A stretch of 25,844 bases of DNA from a bacterium (GTDB lineage Bacteria; Patescibacteria; Dojkabacteria; JAKAPS01; JAJZLI01), in contig JAJZDR010000028.1 in NCBI GenBank assembly GCA_021805885.1, positions 1 to 25,844 of the forward strand. Reading direction: 5' to 3'. The translations under genes and the position numbers were made by a program. The notes under the pieces were generated by a model. It ran no database searches. It saw only the letters and a program-made list of their open reading frames with translations, and was not told the origin of the DNA. Below, piece by piece: positions 16,576 to 23,588 of the stretch (its first letter is position 1; the number at the start of each line of letters is the position of its first letter).

Positions 16576-18336
16576 TCACCTTACAGTAACACTTTTTGCT
16601 AGATTCCTTGGTTTATCAGGATCGTTTCCTCTTAATATGGTTAAATGGTAAGCTAATATTTGAATAATTGTAGTTGAAATTACCCACCAGCTAGTACCTT
16701 TGTATGGAACGTGGATATAATCATCAAAAATTGGATCTTTTTTATATGTTATTCCTATGGTAAAAGCACCTCTAGATTTCACTTCTCTTGCGGCAGATAT
16801 TATAGATTGGTAAGTACTATCGTTAGGAGCCAATAAAATACAAGGTATATTTTCTTTAATTAAAGCAAGTGCTCCATGTTTTAACTCTCCAGCATTGAAA
16901 GCTTCTGCATGGATGTAACTGCCTTCTTTGATCTTGAGCGCAGCTTCTAAGGCTATTGGAAAACTTTGACCTTTTCCTAAAGAAAATAAATAATCACAAT
17001 CACTTATTTTCTTTGCTATATCAATGAATTTTTTTTGAGAATTTAAAGATAATAGATCATTAATACCATCTATTGTATATTTAATATTTATCTCACCTGT
17101 TTTTATATCTTTACTTAGATTATGGTAAGTTAATGTTAATATACCTAATGTTGCTATAAAAGACTTTGTCGCTATTACTGATCTTTCTACTCCGGCATTA
17201 ATAGGTATACATATATCAGATTTTCTTTGTAAGCTTGAGAAAATAGAGTTAGTTATTGATACTATTCTCATATTATTAGATTTTGCTATTTCTATACAAT
17301 CTAGAATATCTAAGGTTTCTCCACTTTGTGATAATGCTATTAAAAGGCTTTCTTTTTCCATAGTTTTTATAAAATATGGAAATTCAGAAGCTATAAATAC
17401 TTCGCTTGAAATACCTATTGATGTGAGCATATATTTAAAATATAAAGCCAAATGATAAGAGCTTCCTGCTCCTATCATATAGATATGCTTTGATTTTTTT
17501 ATCTCGCTGGTTAATATAGTTATATCTGACAATGATGTATCTAAAATCAGTTTTAAAACATTAGGTTCTTGTTCTATCTCTTTTAATAACCATGTTTCAT
17601 TAGGTTTTAGAGTATCTTCTATATTATCTATATTAACATTAATTTGATTGAGAACAACTTCTAATCTTGTAATAATATCCATTATTTTGAAACCTTCTTT
17701 GTTAATTTTTACCAATTGATTATTTTCCAATATTACAAAATTCTTTGAAATTCCTGCTAATGAAGGTAAATCTGATGATAAGTATGTCCCATCATTGCCA
17801 CATGTTACTATAATAGGAGATCCATTCGTTATACCTATTATTTCTCTATTTTGTAAAGATAAAACTACAAAAGCATTAATTCCAGATATCTTATTGAATG
17901 TATTGATAACTGCATCTTCTAGATTTCTCCCTAATGATAACTCTTCTTCAATTTCGTGCGACAAAACTTCAGTATCTGTTTCGGAAATGAATACATGACC
18001 TTTTTTTGAAAGGTCGTCTTTCAGTTTTTTGAAATTTTCTATAATGCCATTATGAACAACAGAAATATTTTTTGTACAATCATAATGTGGATGTGCGTTG
18101 GTTTTAGTTATATTTCCAGAGGTAGCCCATCTTGTGTGACCTATACCTATATGGCTATTTTTAAACTTTACATTTTCTTTTACAGGACCAATTTCTTTTG
18201 TATTTTCAATCTTTTCATTTGTTACAATAGATATTCCCCAGGAATCATATCCTCTGTATTCTAACTTCTTCAAGCCTTGTAAAATTATACGTCCAGTATT
18301 ATTAGATTCTCCTATATATGCATATATTCCACACAT
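16576..18336 (-). CDS. glmS: Glutamine:fructose-6-phosphate aminotransferase (isomerizing)
   Basis: Makes glucosamine-6-phosphate from fructose-6-phosphate and glutamine, the committed step to UDP-GlcNAc for peptidoglycan (used by MurG here). The 586 aa are near the family norm. The N-terminal glutaminase domain starts MCGIYAYIG, with Cys2 as the nucleophile after Met removal. LEYRGYDSWGISI, GHTRWATSG and HNGIIENF follow. Two SIS sugar-isomerase domains are indicated by GAGSSYHLA, SQSGETLD and SLGKGQSFPIALEAALKIKEG. The C-terminus PRNLAKSVTVR matches the family tail. It lies 15 nt after uvrA on the same strand, probably co-transcribed, and its TGA abuts the convergent mutL TAA with no gap. 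No glmS ribozyme is expected in the 15-nt spacer and none is seen. Confidence 0.95.
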   Translation of the reverse strand: MCGIYAYIGESNNTGRIILQGLKKLEYRGYDSWGISIVTNEKIENTKEIGPVKENVKFKNSHIGIGHTRWATSGNITKTNAHPHYDCTKNISVVHNGIIENFKKLKDDLSKKGHVFISETDTEVLSHEIEEELSLGRNLEDAVINTFNKISGINAFVVLSLQNREIIGITNGSPIIVTCGNDGTYLSSDLPSLAGISKNFVILENNQLVKINKEGFKIMDIITRLEVVLNQINVNIDNIEDTLKPNETWLLKEIEQEPNVLKLILDTSLSDITILTSEIKKSKHIYMIGAGSSYHLALYFKYMLTSIGISSEVFIASEFPYFIKTMEKESLLIALSQSGETLDILDCIEIAKSNNMRIVSITNSIFSSLQRKSDICIPINAGVERSVIATKSFIATLGILTLTYHNLSKDIKTGEINIKYTIDGINDLLSLNSQKKFIDIAKKISDCDYLFSLGKGQSFPIALEAALKIKEGSYIHAEAFNAGELKHGALALIKENIPCILLAPNDSTYQSIISAAREVKSRGAFTIGITYKKDPIFDDYIHVPYKGTSWWVISTTIIQILAYHLTILRGNDPDKPRNLAKSVTVR

Positions 18337-18351
18337 AAATTCATGATAACA

Positions 18352-21189
18352 CTATATATATTTTTTTAAAAATTCTCCTGTGTAACTATTTTTTTCTTTT
18401 AGAAGATCTTGAATTTTGCCCTCAAATATTAAATTTCCTCCATTCTCTCCCCCATCCTTTCCTAAATCTATTATCCAGTCAGCCATTTTAATGACATCCA
18501 TATTATGTTCTATTATAACTATAGAATTGCCTTGATCTACTAGTCCATTTATAACTATTAAAAGTTTTTTTATATCATCAAAATGAAGTCCAGTTGTAGG
18601 TTCATCAAGAATATATAATGTTTTTCCTGTAGCTTTTCTTGAAAGTTCTGTAGCTAATTTTATTCTTTGAGATTCTCCTCCAGAAAGTGTTGTTGCAGGT
18701 TGTCCTAATTTCATGTATCCCAGTCCTACACTATTTAGTGTTTCTAGTTTTACTTTTATAGAGTGAATATTATCAAAAAATATGATACCCTCACTTATAG
18801 TCATATCCAATATTTCCGCTATATTTTTACCCTTATATGTTATTGATAATGCCTCTTTATTATATCTTTTACCCCTACATACATCACATGTAACATATAC
18901 ATCAGGAAGAAATTGCATCTCTATCTTTATAATACCGTCTCCTTTACAATTCTCACACCTTCCTCCTTTGACATTAAAACTGAATCTTCCTGCCTTGTAA
19001 CCTCTCATTTTAGATTCTCTAGTTTGAGCAAATATGTCTCTTATTATTGTAAACATATTGGTGTATGTAGCAGGGTTAGATCTCGGAGTTCTTCCAATTG
19101 GAGATTGGTCAATATCTATAACCTTATTTATTTTCTCAACCCCTGTAATATCTTCATATTCACCTACTTCTTTTTTAGTATGATAGATAACATTAGATAA
19201 ATATGGATATAAAATATCATTTATAAGGGTACTTTTGCCAGATCCTGAGACTCCTGTGACTATTGTTAAAACACCTAGGGGAATTTTAACAGTTATATTT
19301 TTTAAGTTATGTTCTTTTGCACCCTCAACTGTGATAAAATCTGATATAGTTCTATGTTTTTTTGGAGTTTCAATTTTTTTAGTGCTGTTTAAATATTCTC
19401 CAGTAACCGAGTTTTTATCATTTTTAATTTCATCATATGTTCCTTGTGATATAACCTCACCTCCCATAACACCTGCTCCTCTTCCCATATCTATTATAAA
19501 ATCTGCATTTTCCATCGTTTCTTTATCATGTTCTACTACAATCACACTGTTACCTAAATCTCGTAAATCTTTAAGGGTAGATATTAATTTTAAATTATCT
19601 TTTTGGTGAAGACCAATTGATGGTTCATCTAGTACATATAAAATACCAGATAATCTAGACCCTATTTGGGATGCAAGCCTTATTCTTTGAGCTTCTCCTC
19701 CTGCTAATGTTCTTGATGAACGTGACAAAGATAGGTAGCCTACTCCAACAGAAGAAAGAAATTTTATTCTTGCTTCTATTTCTTGAAATATTTGTTTAGA
19801 TATAAACTTTCTATTCTCATCCAGATCTTTTTTACTCCCATCTAACCATTGTAGAAAATTATCAATAGATATCTGGCTTACTTGGTGTATAGGATTATTA
19901 TTTATTCTTACATTCTGTGCATACTTATTTAATCTTGCACCACTGCAAAGATTACAAACCTTTTCTATCATATATTCCTCTATTTCTCTCTTCTTTTGAT
20001 CAGAACCATTTTCATATTTATCTTTTAAATATTCTATTATTCCATGGAATTCTACTTTATAGTTTCTTCTGCTTTTAAATTTGGGTTTATATGATATCTC
20101 ATACTTAGTATTTCCTGTCCCATACAATAATATATTTCTCTCTTTTTCATTATATTGACTAAAAGATTTTGTTAAAGGTATATTTTCCGCTTTAGACACT
20201 TCTTCCAATATTTTAATGATCCAAGAATTTTCATAATTTGTTATCTCATGAGTCATAGGATATATAGCACCTTCCATTATTGTAAGGTTGGGGTTGTATA
20301 TGGTATCTAAGTCTATTATTTTTAACATTCCAAGTCCTCCACATTGTTGACAAGCACCATAAGGAGAGTTGAAAGAGAATAGATTAGGTTGAATCTCTGG
20401 AATTGCTAATCCACATTTTGGACAAGATAAATTTTCTGAGAATAAGGTGTCTGTATTGTCATCTATGTTATTGATTATTACTTCACCTTCAGATAAATTC
20501 ACTGCGTTCTCTATAGATTCAGAAACCCTTGTCCTTGTTTCCTTACTATCATTATCCTCACTTTTTATGATTACTCTATCTACAACAAGCTCTATATTGT
20601 GAATCTTGTATCTTGATAATTCTACTTCCTCATCTAAAGATATTAATTTACCATTGATTCTTGCTCTTTGATAACCTTTTTTAAAAAGCGATAATAAAAG
20701 ATCTTTATATTCTCCCTTTTTATTCTTTATTATTGGAGATAAAATTAAAATTTTTCTATCCTTAATTTTCCATACGGTATCTACTATCTGTTCAATTGAC
20801 TGGCTTTCAATCTTTACATTACAATCTGGACAATAAGGTATTCCTATTTTTGAATATAGTAATCTTAGGTAATCATATATTTCTGTTATTGTTCCCACAG
20901 TAGACCTGGGGTTTCTACTAGCAGTTTTTTGATCTATTGAAATTGCGGGTGAAAGACCATCTATGTATTCAACATCAGGTTTTTCCATAACACCTAAAAA
21001 TTGTCTTGCATATGAGGATAGTGATTCAACATATCTTCTTTGTCCTTCTGCATATATAGTATCAAATGCTAGAGAGGATTTTCCTGACCCAGATACACCT
21101 GTAATAACTACCAGTTTTCCTTTTGGAATATCAACATCAATATTCTTTAAATTATGTTCTTTAGCTCCTTTTATTATTATTTTATCCAT
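18352..21189 (-). CDS. uvrA: UvrABC system protein A (excision repair ATPase)
   Basis: UvrA is the damage-sensing ABC-type ATPase of nucleotide excision repair; it loads UvrB. The product is 945 aa from the ATG at 21189, where MDKIIIKGAKEHNLKNIDVD gives the family N-terminus. Two ATPase modules are seen: GVSGSGKSS (31-39) with LAGGEAQRIRLASQIG, and GVSGSGKST (about 645-653) with LSGGESQRIKLATEL. Zinc-binding cysteine pairs are CPKC...CQQC in the first half and CENC...CDVC in the second. A GTG at 21246 would add 19 residues (including LKYKDLDPK), but these come from the palindromic repeat, so it was rejected. The leader contains two repeat units. Neighbours are a beta-propeller gene 115 nt upstream and glmS 15 nt downstream, all on the same strand. 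Confidence 0.96.
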   Translation of the reverse strand: MDKIIIKGAKEHNLKNIDVDIPKGKLVVITGVSGSGKSSLAFDTIYAEGQRRYVESLSSYARQFLGVMEKPDVEYIDGLSPAISIDQKTASRNPRSTVGTITEIYDYLRLLYSKIGIPYCPDCNVKIESQSIEQIVDTVWKIKDRKILILSPIIKNKKGEYKDLLLSLFKKGYQRARINGKLISLDEEVELSRYKIHNIELVVDRVIIKSEDNDSKETRTRVSESIENAVNLSEGEVIINNIDDNTDTLFSENLSCPKCGLAIPEIQPNLFSFNSPYGACQQCGGLGMLKIIDLDTIYNPNLTIMEGAIYPMTHEITNYENSWIIKILEEVSKAENIPLTKSFSQYNEKERNILLYGTGNTKYEISYKPKFKSRRNYKVEFHGIIEYLKDKYENGSDQKKREIEEYMIEKVCNLCSGARLNKYAQNVRINNNPIHQVSQISIDNFLQWLDGSKKDLDENRKFISKQIFQEIEARIKFLSSVGVGYLSLSRSSRTLAGGEAQRIRLASQIGSRLSGILYVLDEPSIGLHQKDNLKLISTLKDLRDLGNSVIVVEHDKETMENADFIIDMGRGAGVMGGEVISQGTYDEIKNDKNSVTGEYLNSTKKIETPKKHRTISDFITVEGAKEHNLKNITVKIPLGVLTIVTGVSGSGKSTLINDILYPYLSNVIYHTKKEVGEYEDITGVEKINKVIDIDQSPIGRTPRSNPATYTNMFTIIRDIFAQTRESKMRGYKAGRFSFNVKGGRCENCKGDGIIKIEMQFLPDVYVTCDVCRGKRYNKEALSITYKGKNIAEILDMTISEGIIFFDNIHSIKVKLETLNSVGLGYMKLGQPATTLSGGESQRIKLATELSRKATGKTLYILDEPTTGLHFDDIKKLLIVINGLVDQGNSIVIIEHNMDVIKMADWIIDLGKDGGENGGNLIFEGKIQDLLKEKNSYTGEFLKKYI

Positions 21190-21201
21190 AAATGAGAAAT
21201 A

Positions 21202-21229
21202 TTGGATCCAGATCTTTGGATCAAGATCC
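21202..21229. repeat. Tandem 14-nt palindromic repeat in the uvrA leader
   Basis: TTGGATCCAGATCT (21202-21215) and TTGGATCAAGATCC (21216-21229) are adjacent copies of the unit seen at 2026-2053. They lie 12-40 nt before the uvrA ATG. In minus-strand RNA the two 12-mers could pair with each other with about two mismatches. A hairpin in the leader is thus possible. Confidence 0.8.
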
Positions 21230-21248
21230 TTATATTTTAAGTCCACCT

Positions 21249-21257
21249 ATTCTATCA
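21249..21257 (-). promoter_or_regulatory. Possible extended -10 promoter for uvrA-glmS
   Basis: On the minus strand, TGA then TAGAAT (hexamer at 21249-21254) resembles an extended -10. No clear -35 box is seen. A start near 21243 would put the tandem repeat in the 5' leader and exclude the GTG at 21246 as a start. Confidence 0.35.
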
Positions 21258-21304
21258 CAAAACTAACACTTTATTCCATTTTTATAATTATATGATGGAG
21301 GATA

Positions 21305-22480
21305 TTAATTTAACCAATACATTTTAGAAGTTGAGTCTATATTACTTCCACGTGTGACATGTTGCAAATCTGAAAAATTCAGACTGTTCTTTTTATGATT
21401 AACTGTAACTTTCACTACAGCAATATCGAAAGAGTTGTTCATTAGAGTCATAAATGCAAGATTGTTGCCGGAAGGAGACCATGTGGGATGAGACTCCATA
21501 CCAACATAGACAGTTTGTAAGGTTTTTTTATAAGTATTAAAACTGGAAGTTTCTGTATGTGTTAATATATTCTGCAGATTAAACTGCATAGTATATAAGT
21601 TTGCATTATTAGGACCTTTTCTTTCCAAGAATGCCAAATATTTACCATTAGGAGATAATCTTGGCTGCATAGCTTCTGATTTTAATGGAGTAACAGGATA
21701 TGATTGACCAGTCTGAAAATCATAAAGCATTATTTGAGAATCTGGCTGAGCAAGATTCGAAGTCCAATATATATAACTAGTATATAAAATAAAATTCGGA
21801 TTTGGCCATGTAACGCCTGCATCTCCTCCTGTAAATGGGTTAGGATTAACAAGATCAGTTTCTCCATAATAGTTTGGCCCCAATGCTTGGTTTGTAGATA
21901 GATAAGTTTGACTTGCAGATATTTGAAATATCCCCATTCCTGCAACTGGGACTCCAGTAAAAATTTTCTCTAAGTTTGTTAAATATGCTATATATTGACT
22001 ATTTGGAGAATATGTTGGAGTTGCAGACCATAATTCATTATTGATATTTGAGTCTCTCCAATTTACTATTCTAGTAACACCTGTTCCATTTATATTCATT
22101 TGATATAAATTTGAGAAATTAGTATGGAAATGTATATATGCCACCTTTTGACCATTTTTAGAAATTGCTATATCTGATACATCATTTGTATATGTAACCT
22201 GTTTTACCTTATTTCCTGTGATTTCCCATAAATTGTTATTTTTTACAAAATATAACACTCCTTTTAGATTATATTCATTGGTTAGATTAACAGTTTTAGA
22301 ATTATATGATTGCAGAGCCTTAGGATTTAATATTGCTGATAATACACTAAAGTACCTTATAACTAAATAAACAAAAATGGCCAATATAAGGATTAGAAAA
22401 ATATATTTAATCTTAAACCTGCGGGTGCTATTAATTGTATTTCCTTTATAATTTTTATAATCCATACTTCTAGTTTCCAT
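21305..22480 (-). CDS. Membrane-anchored TolB/WD40-like beta-propeller protein
   Basis: A protein of 391 aa with a short basic N-terminus, one membrane segment (IFLILILAIFVYLVIRYF, about 27-44), then an extracytoplasmic domain. Repeated blades of the PD40/TolB type are visible: DVSDIAISKNGQKVAYI, PTYSPNSQYIAYLTN, PRLSPNGKYLAFLER and PTWSPSGNNLAFMTL, each with SPxGxxxA(F/Y). This predicts a surface beta-propeller, probably a protein- or ligand-binding scaffold. It is not TolB itself, since no Tol-Pal genes are near and it lacks a cleaved signal peptide. The start overlaps the end of the LCP gene by 11 nt; an internal ATG at 22465 is a possible alternative start. Tight coupling to the LCP gene suggests a shared envelope role (inference). 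Confidence 0.75.
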   Translation of the reverse strand: METRSMDYKNYKGNTINSTRRFKIKYIFLILILAIFVYLVIRYFSVLSAILNPKALQSYNSKTVNLTNEYNLKGVLYFVKNNNLWEITGNKVKQVTYTNDVSDIAISKNGQKVAYIHFHTNFSNLYQMNINGTGVTRIVNWRDSNINNELWSATPTYSPNSQYIAYLTNLEKIFTGVPVAGMGIFQISASQTYLSTNQALGPNYYGETDLVNPNPFTGGDAGVTWPNPNFILYTSYIYWTSNLAQPDSQIMLYDFQTGQSYPVTPLKSEAMQPRLSPNGKYLAFLERKGPNNANLYTMQFNLQNILTHTETSSFNTYKKTLQTVYVGMESHPTWSPSGNNLAFMTLMNNSFDIAVVKVTVNHKKNSLNFSDLQHVTRGSNIDSTSKMYWLN

Positions 22481-23576
22481 ATAGCTTTGAGAATAAATTA
22501 TTAATTGCTGTCCAATTAGGTGATACTATGTCCTGTGTAATATACTGTCCAGTTGTTGGATCATAATTTGTAGTTGTGGATAAAGATGAGTATTTAGGAG
22601 GAGATAGTATTATAGACTGTATTGGTACAGATCCCATACTTTTTTCCATTGCTGCTAAAGAAATTATATTGGGAATAGTCATATCTGTTCTTACATATTG
22701 TGTAAGGGAGTTAAATAATGATGGGATAGCAGATAATGTTGTAGTAGTTTCTAGTTTCTTCTTTAGAATAGTTAAAATTTGTTGTTGTCTTTTTGCTCTC
22801 CCAAAATCTCCTTGCAAATCTCCATGTCTTGATCTTACATATTCCAAGGTTCTAAATCCATCCATATATTGTGGAGATGGAGATATATACAAGTTTATTA
22901 AGTTATTAATTAATTGAGGGTTCCCTGTTAGGTCATTAGGGTAAGCCCAATCCATTACAGGATGTGTAGGTGTTACATATACTCCTCCAAATTTATTTAT
23001 AACATTTATAAAGCCGTTTAATCCAATCCATGCATAGTAATCTATCTTTATTCCAAAATATTGTTCTACTACTTGTCTTGTTAATTGTATTCCTCCAATT
23101 TCAGATACAGTATCAAATTTTGAATATCCTCCATTTAGTGTATACCCTGGTATTTTTATCCAGAAATCACGAGGTATTGATATAAGATAAAACTTTTTTG
23201 TTGATGGGTTTATACTTGCTATCATCATAGTCTGAGTAAGTAGTTGTTTAGGGTTAAATTTTGCATCTGAATCAGAGCCAAGAATCAGAATGTTTGTAAA
23301 TGTGTTACTGGTGTTGTATTTATATTTCAATGTTTGCTCTACCTTTGTTTGTTTTATAGTATTCCCAGTTATTTGGAATAAATCAGATATAACTTGAAGA
23401 TAACCAGATTTTAAAAGTAGGAAAAATATTATTAGTACGAATATAACAAAAATAGATAAACATCCTAACCACCGTCTCTTTTTTCTTTTTAGAGGTTTCA
23501 CTATTGAAGGTTGCACATTTTGGTGTCTCACATCTTGATGTTGTGCAGATTTCAAGTTGTCAAAATCTATTACCAT
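22470..23576 (-). CDS. LytR-CpsA-Psr (LCP) family cell-envelope glycopolymer transferase
   Basis: A protein of 368 aa: a cytoplasmic tail (1-36, ending in the basic KRKKRRW), one membrane segment (about 37-55), then an extracytoplasmic LCP domain (about 95-265). Family landmarks are ILILGSDSD, LTQTMMIASINP, LISIPRDFWIKIPG with the Arg-Asp pair, and EYVRSRHGDLQGDFGRAKRQQ with the conserved Arg/Asp cluster that binds the pyrophosphate lipid. LCP enzymes attach polyprenyl-linked glycopolymers to peptidoglycan or to protein in other bacteria; the glycan here is unknown. The tail contains a period-15 nucleotide repeat (SAQHQ, DVRHQ, NVQPS). The gene lies 12 nt after uvrB and overlaps the beta-propeller gene by 11 nt, so it is probably in the uvrB operon. 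Confidence 0.9.
   Translation of the reverse strand: MVIDFDNLKSAQHQDVRHQNVQPSIVKPLKRKKRRWLGCLSIFVIFVLIIFFLLLKSGYLQVISDLFQITGNTIKQTKVEQTLKYKYNTSNTFTNILILGSDSDAKFNPKQLLTQTMMIASINPSTKKFYLISIPRDFWIKIPGYTLNGGYSKFDTVSEIGGIQLTRQVVEQYFGIKIDYYAWIGLNGFINVINKFGGVYVTPTHPVMDWAYPNDLTGNPQLINNLINLYISPSPQYMDGFRTLEYVRSRHGDLQGDFGRAKRQQQILTILKKKLETTTTLSAIPSLFNSLTQYVRTDMTIPNIISLAAMEKSMGSVPIQSIILSPPKYSSLSTTTNYDPTTGQYITQDIVSPNWTAINNLFSKLYGN
23510..23554. repeat. In-frame 15-nt repeat in the LCP N-terminal tail
   Basis: Three 15-nt units on the plus strand start at 23510 (GTTGCACATTTTGGT), 23525 (GTCTCACATCTTGAT) and 23540 (GTTGTGCAGATTTCA). Units 1 and 2 match at 11 of 15 positions; unit 3 is more divergent. GTG-TCT-CAC arms span the start of unit 2. 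They encode xxxHQ-type pentapeptides before the membrane segment. The period fits the coding arrays elsewhere, but the sequence is less clearly palindromic. Confidence 0.5.
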
Positions 23577-23588
23577 GATAATTAAATC

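Noticed and set aside
21190..21246. GTG start extending UvrA by 19 residues
   Set aside because: The extra residues come from the tandem repeat, and UvrA proteins normally begin at the MDKIIIKGAKEHNL position.
21730..21945. Alternative-frame reading frame inside the beta-propeller gene
   Set aside because: Its frame is shifted relative to the propeller blades and it shows no recognisable features; the blade motifs support only the main frame.
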